Shown here: positions 47,601 through 58,839 of the stretch, in pieces
Numbering within the stretch: the stretch's first letter is position 1
Layout of the letters: every line of letters starts with the position of its first letter
DNA from: Parasponia andersonii
Lineage: Eukaryota > Streptophyta > Magnoliopsida > Rosales > Cannabaceae
Assembly: GCA_002914805.1 (NCBI GenBank)
Contig: JXTB01000574.1
Span: forward strand, 7,519-71,518
Direction of reading: 5' to 3'
Length of the DNA: 64,000 nucleotides
Translations under genes and position numbers: made by a program
The notes under the pieces: generated by a model
What the model saw: the letters and a program-made list of their open reading frames with translations, nothing else
Databases searched by the model: none
Told to the model about the DNA's origin: nothing

Positions 47601-48527
47601 AAACCATTCTCTGTGAGAAGTCATATGCTATGTTGCTCCCGAATTTACTAACCAAACATCAGTGAGCTGCCGTCTGTCCTTAGAAATTGTTGCTGCTTCA
47701 CTATACAGGACTTTTCCATCATCTGAAGTATTTGTAACATTCTCCTAATTATTTGATGACTCGGGGTCCTTCCATCTGGAATCTCTATTCTTCTTAAGTT
47801 GCTAACACTCCCTTTTGACGTGCCCTTTCTTACTAAAGTGATAACACTTGATATTCTTCTTATTTCTTGACTTTGATCTACCATAACTTTGACTCCCACT
47901 GAGGCCACATTCTGTTGATCTCCCTCTCATTGTCAAGGCCTCTACTTGCTGTGAACTTGCTAATCTATCTTCCTTGTTCTTACACTGATTTTCTTCTTCA
48001 AGAACAGCAGCTGTAAGATCGTTGAAAACTAGAGTTGTAGCATTGTTGGTCACATTTATAATGAGTTGATCATACGAATCAGGTAGAATCTGAATTAAGA
48101 TTTATGCATGTTCATTATCCTCTATTTTATGCTCCATTGTTGTGAGCTATGAGAATAGAGTGTTGAGAGTATTGATGTGGTTGGTCACTGTTGTTAATTC
48201 TGCCATCTGAAGGGTATAAAGCTTTATCTTCAAGAAAATTTTGTTGTGAAGCGGCTTGACTTGATACAACTTTGTCAGTATATCATATATCTCCTTAGCT
48301 GACTTCTTCTCCTCAATGCTCGACAAGACTCCATCTGCTAGCGCCAGATATAAGTTAGCGATAGTATTACTATCTATCTCGTCCTACCTTTTATCATCAA
48401 TAATCTCAGTAGGCCTTTCCCTAATTGCTGCTAGGCAATTATCTTTTCTCAATATTGTCTTTATCTTCATTTTCCACAAAGAAAAATTGCTTCTATTAAA
48501 CTTTTCAATATCGAATTTTGCCGCCAT
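44610..48527 (-). pseudogene. gag-pol: gag-pol of copia element 2 (heavily broken)
   Basis: Gag starts near 48527 (MAAKFDIEKFNRSNFSLW, a copia-type gag N-terminus). The zinc knuckle CYHFSKKGHVKREC has lost its second Cys. Protease, integrase (WHRKLSHMS, 47252-47040; NRSPSTAIDLKTPMEIW, 46665-46456) and RT (45983-45177) follow. RT carries LLYIDDILVVG, so YVDD has become YIDD. RNase H remains run to about 44900 and a TKPINTN tail to about 44640. Frameshifts and stops break every domain boundary. The closest general type is the Tnt1-like copia group. Confidence 0.88.
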
Positions 48528-48663
48528 TTTTGTTCACTACGATTTGTTCAGTTACCACCGTTTCACTGTATATGAATAGTATCGTATACGTAGACATTAC
48601 TATATACGTGAACAATACCATATACGTGAATAATCGTATATATGAACAGTACTCCAACTAATG

Positions 48664-48675
48664 GCTCTGATACTA
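48664..48675 (-). other. Primer binding site of copia element 2
   Basis: Minus strand TAGTATCAGAGC, one substitution from the usual TGGTATCAGAGC, next to the 5' LTR. Confidence 0.8.
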
Positions 48676-48676
48676 C

Positions 48677-49129
48677 TGTTAGAAGATCGACTTTGTGGAA
48701 GAAATAACACGTAGCTAAAATACGAGTTGAGAAAATTTGGATAAAATGAATAAAATAAGGCACACAAAAGAATTAATGTGGTTCATCTAATTTAGGCTAC
48801 GTCCACGGATAAGGCTGTGAAAAATTTCACTATGAAAAGGAGATTACAACTCATTTCTCTCTAAATACAAGGAGAGAACAAATAAACCTTTTTCTCTCTT
48901 GAAATAGGAGAAAACAAGTGGGACACTAAGAGGAATTCCTAGGCTTAAATTCTCTCTTAGAAAGGAGGAGGATTTAGAATGGGATGCAAAACAAGTGATG
49001 AAACCCTCCGTATTTATAGAACTTGAAAGGTGGTGTGAACACCATCTTTTACTATTGCTATTACGGCTGCCCTTTTTACTATTCCTATTGCGGCTGATTA
49101 GTAAGCTGTAATTGTTGATTTGTTCAACA
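48677..49129 (-). repeat. 5' LTR of copia element 2
   Basis: 453 bp, TGTTAG...TTCAACA. Clearly related to both outer parts of 41781-44520 but with many substitutions and several indels, so older than copia element 1. Confidence 0.88.
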
Positions 49130-49280
49130 GGCTACGCACCAGCCCAGCGAAAACAAGAATCAGAAGAGTAAGAACGATCGTCGCGGCATAATCCGTGCGT
49201 GGAACAAAAATGGCGAAGTAGAAAAACAGGCTGAGAACGTAAAACAAGTAGAAGAAGCGAAGAACATCGAGGAGCCTCAT
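49130..49280 (-). pseudogene. RING-H2 gene, N-terminal part of split gene
   Basis: The ATG at 49280 opens two hydrophobic stretches, FFYLFYVLSLFFYFAIFV (residues about 9-26) and ATIVLTLLILVFAGLV (about 33-48), probable membrane spans. The frame then runs into the copia LTR at 49129. The rest of the protein, with the RING-H2, is at 41780-41405. A pyrimidine/A-rich leader with CTCTCTCTAAAA lies just upstream (49281-49330), as expected for a plant 5' UTR. Membrane-anchored RING-H2 proteins are typically E3 ubiquitin ligases. Confidence 0.72.
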
Positions 49281-49523
49281 TTTCTCTGGGTTTTTTTTTT
49301 CTCTCCTTTTCTTTTTTTAGAGAGAGAGAGGATGGTGGTGATACTGGTAAATGGCAGGGACTCAAGACGGTTGTGTAGTCGAGTGACGGTCCCAGCTCTC
49401 TCGCTCACAGCTGAGCACTGAGAAATGAGAACATGTGGTCTCTCCCACTACCCTTCTGACCTTTTTTTTTTTCCTTTTTATTTTTTTTTTTAAATCCTTA
49501 TTTTGATGAGTATACACCCCCTC

Positions 49524-49680
49524 GTCAAATTAAATTGGCAGAGTGATCTCGGTGAAGGATCCCACTCAATGAAGGATTGTGTGTTCCACCAACTCTTCCT
49601 AATTTGAGTGTTTTATTTTTTTATTTGTTTTTATATGCTTAGATTAGGTTACTCAAATTCTCTGCATGCACCCTTAAAAA
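49524..49680 (+). pseudogene. Fragment of kinase exon 1 / intron 1
   Basis: Matches 59766-59930 of the kinase gene: the TTGGCAGAGTGATC patch, the TGAAGGATTGTG exon end with its donor site, and the following intron patches (TTTATTTTTTTATTTGTTTT, TAGGTTACTCA, TTCTCTGCATG). The exon part has small indels that break the frame. It includes intron sequence, so it came from DNA, not from a processed mRNA. Confidence 0.72.
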
Positions 49681-51325
49681 AAAGAAAAAAAAATTCTCTA
49701 CGTGCACTTTTCGTTTGATCTATTACTATTAGAAATCTGTGTCACTTTAATATATATTAATCTTGGAAATAAAACCCTTTAACCAGTCATTGTCAACGCA
49801 TGACAAAAAATCATGTTTGGTACGAAGCAACGGAGTTTAGAACGGAAAATTTATTTATTTATTATTTTTTTTTAAGATAATGAGAATTATAATTTTATTA
49901 AAAATTGTTATTCCACTTTATATGGAATAAAAGTTTCATATATCTTTCAAATATTAATAAAATTAATTTATTCTCTTTTGACCTACTAAAATATTTAAAA
50001 ATAAAGATAATTTTGTTAATACACAATATATTTCATTCTATTTCACTATTAAATATCATTCATATTTTTTTTTCTAATATCATTTTATTATTATTCTCGT
50101 TACTTACTATTTCAATTTCATTCCACCGACCAAACCAAATATGACCTCAATAATATGACCTTACTGCTTGAATTATAAAACCCTTTTTTTCTAATTAAAT
50201 GACCTATCAAGACTCGATCGAGAATGCTTGCTGGCAGGTGCGCATATAATAAAATAGAGAGGCGGCTGATAAGGCTGTCTCATAGAGTGACAGTTGCTTT
50301 TTTCAAACTGTCCGATCAGAAATCGAACGTCAATAATGCGTTTTTGTCTAGGTACTCACCTTGCGACGAGTTTGAGATTGACCGCTACTGCAACAAGAAC
50401 TCTGCCATGGGCATACCTTGAATTTGGGTATGTGAGAATTAATATTTGGTTCTAGGAAATTTTTGCTAGTGGGGTTAAAACTTTAACAAAATTTAAATTT
50501 AAACATAGTTGACGAATCTTCATACTTTAAGAATGTTGTACGATAATGAAGTATGTTATCAAGTCTATTAAATATATTTTCTCAATACAAACAAAAAATT
50601 TATCATTCATCTATTGAGTATCCATAACCATTAATAAAAGTAATATGAACGTACATTTAAAAAAAAATATTATATCAAGTATTTGATTTGGAAGATCATC
50701 GATATTTTTAATATCAATCTAAAGAATTATTAGCTAGAAATAAAGAATCAAACATGCTTCGTGGAGAAATAGAATTAAGAAAAATTTGAAGTATTTTTAT
50801 TTTTCACTCTTAGGGAAGAGAATTTTTTTTATTTTCCTTTTACCTTTTATATATGACTTGTGCTAAACTTGGGACTTGAGGTGAGGATGGTCCTAATGAA
50901 TTTAGGTACATTTTAGTTTTTTCTACTTAGTGTAACTAAATTCAATCAAATTTATCAGAAAGATCAAAAAATGATAAATAGAACAAAAAAATCAATTAAT
51001 TTTTTTTTTTAAAAAAAGGAAAAAAAAAAACTAGACTAACATGTGAAAATTAATTAGTTATATGCTTGTGAGAGTAATAATTTTTTGAGTGGGGTTTATA
51101 GGTTTAGTTACAAGGTTTATATATGTATGTAAAGATTAATGTTTTTTAATATGTTGTGTATATATACATATATATATATATATTTCTTATCATCTACATT
51201 GCCTTACCACATATGTATTTGACTTCTATTATTTTCTGCTAATGACGAAATCTTTTACCAAATACCAAAGCTGATGAGACCATGTTTTTATGTACAAACC
51301 CAACTTCTATATATATAAATTAAGT
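49681..51325. other. AT-rich region, no recognised gene
   Basis: Mostly AT-rich. One patch of more balanced composition at 50224-50421 holds a 65-codon open frame (MLAGRCAYNKIERRLIRL...) with no motif I recognise; it could be a gene fragment. No other feature. Confidence 0.45.
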
Positions 51326-51555
51326 CCGATATGCAAATAGATAAATAATTCTAGATCAATTATTACGGAATTAGGATTCTTATTTTATTGAATTAAGAGT
51401 TTGATTCTTCTTTTAAACTTTTTGATATACTTTTCTACTAAATATACTTCAGTTAATTCCCTAGGTCTTTTTTTTTTTTTTCACGTTCCTACTCATTAAT
51501 AATAGAGTCCGATATGCAAAAAGATAAATTCTAGATCAATTACTACGAAATTAAA
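51326..51555 (+). repeat. F-box upstream region, partly tandemly duplicated
   Basis: 51330-51470 resembles the upstream region of the F-box gene at 25640-25820. The block starting GTCCGATATGCAAATAGATA near 51326 recurs near 51506, giving two partial copies about 180 bp apart. Confidence 0.55.
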
Positions 51556-51601
51556 GATTACTATTACAAACTATATTCACTGGGGCTTGCATTAAAATAA
51601 A

Positions 51602-52126
51602 GTTGGAGGAGGACGCGGCTGGGAGTTTGAAGTAGTTGCCTTTAGTCCGAGCACAGAGAAATTCAAGTTGATCGAAGTACCTCAACGTATAAAAGCAAAC
51701 TATGTCCGAAGTATAGGTAAATTGTCCGATAATATTTCTTTCATCTATCGTGACAGACTCATGAGATCGATCGATTGAGATATGGATATAATGATTGAAA
51801 ATTGTGTTTCGTATTACGGATCAAACAAGCGACGGTGGACTTGACATGCACCCTTTCTTAAATGGTCATCCTTTGCTTCCTTATTTCCAAAATGGTTGTT
51901 CTTCTTTCGGCATCGAAAAGAACAAGCTGAATGGACATTCTTCGATCCACAAGGACGACACAAGCAGCACTTTTCAATTGCTTCTAGGAATAATGTTTAT
52001 AGTCCTCCGTATTTGTTCGACCTCTCATGGTTTGTAATTTGGCTGAATGATAATAGTCTCGAATACTTAGGTCCAGAAATGACTGTGGTTGGATTCAATT
52101 ACGCCCCTCGTACTTATCTTAATTTT
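51602..52126 (+). pseudogene. F-box gene, C-terminal half, two stops
   Basis: One frame runs throughout, broken by TGA at 51776 and at about 51842. The first part (VVAFSPSTEKFKLIEVPQ, then IGKLSDNISFIYRDRL) has the look of an F-box-associated domain in plant F-box proteins. The later part (EWTFFDPQGRHKQHF, then YSPPYLFDLSW) matches how such proteins end. There is no F-box upstream; an F-box-gene-like promoter patch lies at 51330-51470, so the N-terminal half seems deleted. A SINE interrupts the 3' end at 52127. Confidence 0.6.
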
Positions 52127-52257
52127 TTTTTTCCTAATCCTCGTCCTATCCGATTAGGGATAATAAATTTTCACGTTTATCTCTGATGTGACTCGAACTT
52201 AAGATCAAAATCCTAAGTAGCAGGTACTCTTACCACTTGAGTCAACCCACCTCGTCC
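52127..52257 (-). mobile_element. tRNA-derived SINE
   Basis: On the minus strand it begins GGACGAGGTGGGTTGACTC. It carries an A box-like CTCAAGTGGTAAGAGT and a B box-like GTTCGAGTC about 30 bases apart, the RNA polymerase III promoter of tRNA-derived SINEs, and ends in an A tail (T-run 52122-52132 on the plus strand). A perfect 16-bp target duplication TACTTATCTTAATTTT flanks it (52111-52126, 52258-52273). About 131 bp. Confidence 0.85.
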
Positions 52258-52273
52258 TACTTATCTTAATTTT

Positions 52274-55200
52274 AAATTAAGAGTTGACAAAAAAATTTGA
52301 GTGACACGTTTATTGGAGAAACCCTTTTGATTCATTGGTTAATTAGTCGATGCTTCCTTTTAATTAGTCCTAGTTTATTCCTATGCATGCTTCCTTAGGT
52401 ACATATTGGTTACTTTCTTAATTTATAATATTTCATATGATCAGGCCGCCAAGCACATTCTGGCAGACGAATTTTGCTTTTCTTTCCCAAATATGACAAT
52501 GGATTGAACTTTATAAATCTCTCTTTTTCATTTTGTTTTTACAATATATTTTCCTTTTGTTATTATTACAATCAAATCAAGATAAATAAACTAGCAGAGT
52601 TATATATATTGTAATTTTGGGCATGTGGTTCGTTAATCACCGCTATTATAATATTCAAATGTTTTGTTGCTACAAGATCTGTACACTAGCCATTTCAATT
52701 CGTGTACTTGGCCTTTTTTTTTCCCTCCCTCTTTAAAGTTGACATTTCTCCTATTTTTTTCATCGAATGATTAGAGCCAAAAACACTATAAGAGATCACA
52801 TGTCCCTCTGTATTGTCTCAAACCTGTCCCATTATTAATAAATAGACATGCGCGTGTCCCAAACCCTTGGCAACAGGACTGGACTGAATTGGATCGCGGA
52901 AGTGTTCTACGATAGCAAATATTACGAGTAATATTATATGGCAGGGGCGATAACCAATACCACGTGCCAGTTTGTTATTAAATAGTTTTAATTAATAAAT
53001 TAAATTTCACATAAATTCTACTTAGAGTCTAATTATAATTAGTCTAGTCACAGGACACATCTTGTAATATTAGTACCATATGTACCCATGGTATTATTTA
53101 TTGATTTGGTGGAGTCCTGAAAAAAAGCAGAAATAAAGTTGAGGCGTTATTGTTCACTTTCCTTATTAATAAATTTCGAAGCATGGCCTCACATGGATTC
53201 AATGACTAGTTTTGTAAGGGTGCATTCTCGAGTACTCATTCTAAAGTAGGATGAGAACAAGCATTTGAAGAAAAAGATTAACAAAAAGTTTGAACACGTT
53301 CTACAATAGTTTAACGAAATAAAGAGAAAATGTTAACATGAAGAGATGGAGTAGAGAAAATGAAGTGTGGGCAAATTTCCTTTACTTACAATAGTTTAAC
53401 GAAATAAAGAGAAAATGTTAACATGAAGAGATGAAGTAGGGAAAATGAAGTGTGGGCAAATTTCCTTTACAAAAATATACTGATAGACTTCAAGAGTAGG
53501 GATTATGTCATACTTCCAAAAGTATATACGCATATTATTGATAAGAAACAAAAGATTGGAATTCATTAGGATTACTGAAAATTATCATCTTTTATTTAAT
53601 TTTGCATACCTTGTTTAATAATGTTCTCTAGTATATGATGTTTCTAGATGCCAATTAAGCTAGCCTTATTTGGTCTAAATTGGTGATCTAACCTCAATTA
53701 GTCTAGGATTTTTGGGTATATGTGTGAATATATAGAAAAAGAGGGATTCAAATCCAGATCTTTTTAATTTCCTAATTTGGTTCAAGTTTTCTATATTTAT
53801 TATTTTCAAGACTTTATAAATGATATATGTTCGTTATTTGTTCAGCGTGTAAATCCCTAATGTATATTGCATTTAAATATACTTTCGTTAAATATGGACA
53901 TTAGTTGGTCATATGTCATTTACGTAAGCAAGATATAAATGCCATATTGAGGAGCTTAATTACCTGACATTGAAAGCTTATGAAGTCATTATTAGCTTGA
54001 AAAATATGGTATATCCATTTTTAGCAAATTTCATCATTTCCCAGTTCGGTTAAAACTTCCCCTTTAATTCTTTCTCCTCAAAAAACAAAACAAAAAAAAT
54101 CCTCTTTCTTTATTCTTTTTAAATAAAGCTATACTTATTCCTTAAGTTTTTTATATGCATTAATTATAAATCGTATCTACTCATTAGGGCTAGATAAGTG
54201 GAAGGGTTGGGAAGGGTTTGAGTCTTAGGTTAGGAGTTTAATTCCTAGAGTATGTGAATTATTATTATTTTTTTTGTAATAAATAGAGGTTAACTTTTTT
54301 TCTATGTTTGCATTTTAAATGATTTAATAAGAAACAATACATAAAGAAATTTTAATCTAAACATTACAGAAGTTTATATTGAGGTATGAATCCATTCTAA
54401 TAGATGATATACTGACTGACTTACACATCAAATGTGTACGCATTCCTCTTTTAGGATGTTTACAAAAGAGTAACGAGAATTATATATAAATAATGATTCT
54501 CATTCAAATATTTATCAAAATATAAAATATAGAAATAAAAAATATATGAGACCACATAAATTTAGGGGGAAAAGATTAAAAATGCTTCCCTACTAACACC
54601 CTAAAAAATGTGATGATAAGGGTGATGATTTATAGATACTTTGTTCTCTGTTTGTTTCATTTAAAGTTTAAAATAAAATTTTAATTCTAAAAATCTATCT
54701 ACTTTAAAACATATATACCTTTAAAAAAAATATTTTCGTAAATTTTAAAACATATATACCTTTAAAAAAAATATTTTCGTAAATTTAACACATTCTTATT
54801 ATGCACATGAATGATCGATGATTTAATGAATATATACGATCCTCTTTCTTATTACTTTTACACACACAATATAATACAAAGAATAATCCTCATACCCTTT
54901 ATTTTATTTTATTCTCATTCTTTTTATTTTTATTAATTTCAATTATGATTACGGCAATATAGTCATATTTATAAGTATATATTAGTTCATCCATAAATAT
55001 GTGTTTACTATTAGTTCATCCATAAATATGTATTTACTCACACTAAGATATATATTGCTTTTATTACTAAAGCATATATACTATAGTCAGCTATTCTACT
55101 AGGATCGAGCCTGGTCGACATGCATTTCTTTGTTGGAATCCACTGGGGCCATTAATACTACCAGTGGAATAACAAATTTATCAAACACATATCTATTCAT

Positions 55201-55500
55201 AACAACGAAAGTATTATAGTATATATCATAATTTTTACTTTCCCCTGTACAGCAAAATATTGCCTTTTTAGCTCCATTTATAGGTGAGACATATAGTCAT
55301 GTAGTGGAGCTGGTCACTAGAAACTTATCAATTTTATCAAAGTTTTCTCTTTTTTTTTTTTTTTTTCCATGCATGATTCTATTTTATTCAACATATATTC
55401 ATTGTTTACGTCATGTGCACCTTTTTTTTCGCTTAGTAGTGTCTCCTATAATTGTTTTTTTTTTTAGGTCTTGTTTGGAACTTGAATCTCACAAGAAACG

Positions 55501-55534
<34 letters not shown>

Positions 55535-55820
55535 CAAGAAATTATTATTTTTACTTGTTTAGATCATAACAAAAATAATGGAAATATTTTTTTTTTAAAG
55601 AGGAAGTATGAGAGATGTCTAAATGATATAGATTCTCATATAAAGACTATGAATAAGAAAGTTTTGAAAACGAAATCTTATAAAATTTTATGAAAATTTT
55701 ATCTTTCTTTATTTCTTCAATTTGTCCTCAATATTATTTTCCTTGGTGTTATTTCCTTAAAAAAAAATCCAAGCTACAAAGGTATAACCATAAATATTAG
55801 AAATTATGGTTCATTCTTTC

Positions 55821-55852
<32 letters not shown>

Positions 55853-56069
55853 GCAAAGGAGAATGTAACAAATGAACTTTAGCCAAACTTTTTGAAATAA
55901 TAAGTTTATGTATTTATATACTATAGCTTACTTTACAATCTTATTTTGCAATATTTAATTTAGTTAAAATTTACATAAAACATAGTTTTTAAAATGTTAC
56001 AAATAAATATTCATAGAGATTTAAATTTTTATATATAAATATATGAAGAGATCTATAAATATGGCATAT
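52274..56069. other. Intergenic, no gene
   Basis: AT-rich DNA. It holds an 85-bp tandem duplication at 53303-53471, a 43-bp pair near 54703-54786, a 31-bp pair near 54984-55035, and TA runs at 55503-55532 and 55827-55851. A worn SINE-like patch lies near 54185-54255. The frame at 55304-55693 is AT-biased and lacks any motif. Confidence 0.55.
53303..53471. repeat. 85-bp tandem duplication, two copies
   Basis: Copies start at 53303 and 53388 with the same ACAATAGTTTAACG and differ at about two sites within the shared length. Recent duplication. Confidence 0.9.
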
Positions 56070-56215
56070 TGTAATGCCCCAAATTCCACATTAAGTATAT
56101 TATAGAAAGATCATGGATATTTAAGTGGTGGTCTATGAGCCTCAAAATATCTTCAAATTAGCATTTATGGGTAAAGTCTAATGATATTATATTTGGTATC
56201 AGAGCTGACCTAATC
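56070..56215 (+). mobile_element. Short LTR plus primer site, TRIM-like fragment
   Basis: A 121-bp sequence starting TGTAATGCCC is followed by TGGTATCAGAGC at 56194-56205, the initiator-Met primer site. Such a short LTR beside a primer site suggests a TRIM or another small LTR element. It is interrupted by the solo LTR at 56216 and resumes at 58840; no second short LTR was found. Confidence 0.5.
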
Positions 56216-58839
56216 TGTAAAAACCCAAATTTGGTAAGGGTATTCTAGTCTTTTTTTCTAAAAAAATTAAAATAAATATATAATATTTTAATTAAGTGTG
56301 GGACCCACTTTGATTTTTAAATACACATTTTCCCCTTAATTTTCTCTCATACCCGATACTCTCTCTCTCTCTCTCTTTTTCCTTTTCCTTTTCTTTTTCT
56401 TCTTCTTCTTCTTCTTTTTCATAAACTTAGTAAAACCAGCCACCACCATCATAGACGCCAAGCTGAAGCTTCTCCCCCTATGACCAGCATCAATCTTCTT
56501 CTTCATAAACTTAGTAAAACCAGCCACCACCATAGATGCCAAGCTGAAGCTTCTTCCCCCATGACCGGCGTCGATCTTTTCCGGCAAATTAATTTCGGTA
56601 AGCCAATTTTTAAGTTTATTTGGGCACTTTACAAATTAATTTTTGGCATAAATATAATTATTTTTATGAAGTTGTTCTTATGGCTATAAAAATTATATGA
56701 GGTGGGAAAGAAGATTGAATACTAAATAAATATGGTGGTATTGTGTTAAAATAATATCTGATTAGAAAGAAATCTTAAATTGAAAAATATGATAGTTTTC
56801 TAATTCGGGACAAAAGTGATATTTTTATAAACTTGAATAGTATAGGATTGAAGTCTGTTACTATTCAAAGTAGGCAGCTTAGAAAACTATCATTTTATAA
56901 AATATTTATGCGAAAATGATATTTTTACAAATAATCAACAAAGTTGATATTTTTTAAAATATTTTTTAAGGTAACATTTTTCTAAATAATTATGTAATAA
57001 TGATATTTTCTGAAATATTTCAGAAAAGTGATATTTATTTAAGTAAACAGCAAAGATGATATTTTTCTAAATACTTTGACAAAAAATAGAGATTTTTCAA
57101 ATTAATTCCGAAAGGAGACATTTTGTAATTCTCGGATTTAGAGCCTGTTTAACACTCGGGATCTCGAAATTGATTTTTTATTTCAAATTTGGATTTAATT
57201 AGGTCGAGAAACAAATTTTGATATATAATATCACTATGTTTCGACATGGCACAAATTCTGAGGCTCGTGAATATTCTCGCTTTGCGTGCCATGGGCAGAG
57301 GTTCGGTCGGAGCCCAAATTGGTAAAACTATATATCTAATATAACATTTTTGGGTACTATGAATTCAGAGGTGATGTTCGTTTCACGATCTGAAACTCCG
57401 ATTGAAAATCAAATTTTCAAACTTATCGATCAAAGATTCGAAAACGACGTCCGACCTTCCAAACGGTACCCAAATGATACCAAACTTTCTTCATAGCTCC
57501 GTAGCACTATTTGGACGCTTATTTGAGTTAGGGGTTCAATTACCTAGTTTTATGCATGATTTAATTTAAAATTTACCTTATGACTATTTTGCGAAAAATC
57601 ATGAATTAAATAATATTTTAATAAAATGTTGGAAAATTTTGGATTATATTGGAATTAGACTGTGTGACTTCCATACATGTTTATAAAATCATTCTTGGGT
57701 GATTTAGAAGATTTCTTACCCAAGGTACAATAAATTACAGAATAATATCAAGCAGAGTTCTTGGGTGTTTGGTTATGTTCTGCATGGTTATTATATATAT
57801 CTTGTTACATATTGTATATACCATAAGATCACACATGAAATACATCTTAGGCATTGCGGTATTGTAGTAGACGGACTAGTATATCCGCCTTCAGTGAGAG
57901 CCCGTAAATCCACGCAGAGTTTTTCTGATTATTCCTATTCGGTAGGTGGAGGCATTTAGTTGCCCTCCGGTTTAGTAGGCTAGACACATAGGTGTCCCTA
58001 TGGTTTTCTGGGATAATTATCAAGCAGAGAGTACTTAGTACACGTAGTACGAGTTACTCTAGTTTGTGATGAGAGGATGTGAGCTTATGGGATAGGTTGA
58101 TTTATTATATGTAAAAATGTATATTTCTGGTTTTAGTTTTAAATATGTGACTGTTTTGGATATTAATTATTTTATACATGGTTTATAAATGGATTTTGGA
58201 AGAGGTATTAACCATGCAAGTTTGGTAAAATTGCAATAATTCAAAAAAAAAAATTGAATTTCCACTGAGCATTCACATGCTCACCTCTCATACTTCATCC
58301 CCTTTTCAGGTGTCGATTTATTTTGTGATAATTATTCTAGTGGCCTGGCAAGCATGCTTGGTATATGCTTGCAGTTCCAATGATCTTCATTGAGTAGTTT
58401 GTACTATGTATCAATTCTCATTTTCTAAGTCAAAATTTATTTAGCCAATAGTAAAATATTTACAAAGCTGATGTATGAGGATGATTTTTATTATTAAATC
58501 GAGTATTTAGAAAATGAAGTGATTTTAGGTAAATTATTTGAACATTGGACCTAGGGTTTTAAATTGAACTCTTTCATTAAATTTCATGAAATAACACAAA
58601 TTTTTTTTTAAAAAACTAGTTAATTAGGATTTTTGCTAAAGTTAAAATGAAGAATTTCTTAGAAATTTTAAAATCGGTAGATTGTTAAATTTGTCTAATC
58701 TTATAATTTATTTACTTTTGAGAACTAAACCTTAAATTTCAAAAACTTAAATTTTTCTGAAATTTTAAAAATAACTATTTATTATTATTTTCACTTAAAA
58801 TTATTAAAAGTTATCGTATTGAATTTTCGGTCTAGACAT
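56216..58839 (+). mobile_element. Solo LTR, gypsy-type, copy 2
   Basis: 2,624 bp, TGTAAAAACC...GGTCTAGACA, flanked by TAATC at 56211-56215 and 58840-58844. Related to the solo LTR at 42035 (opposite strand). It has an internal tandem pair at about 56420-56578 (shared ATAAACTTAGTAAAACCAGC) and a row of GATATTTTT words at 56810-57070. Confidence 0.82.

Larger units (their letters stand above)
41781..49129 (-). mobile_element. Ty1/copia retrotransposon 2, decayed, with nested solo LTR
   Basis: 3' LTR 41781-44520 (486 bp once the nested solo LTR and its duplicated target are removed) and 5' LTR 48677-49129 (453 bp). The primer site at 48664-48675 is a one-base variant of the initiator-Met site. 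The target duplication is GGCTT (41776-41780) / GGCTA (49130-49134). Coding remains lie in copia order on the minus strand, with many stops and frameshifts. It interrupts a RING-H2 gene. Confidence 0.9.

Noticed and set aside
54185-54255. A possible worn SINE (GAGTTTAATTCC B-box-like patch)
   Set aside because: The A box is poor and no flanking duplication was found.
55304-55693. A 129-codon plus-strand frame
   Set aside because: Phe/Leu/Ile-rich translation of AT-rich DNA including a TA microsatellite; no domain.
56070-58839. A single LTR running from TGTAATGCCC at 56070 to 58839
   Set aside because: No matching target duplication; the TAATC pair and the aligned start of the other solo LTR place the true start at 56216.
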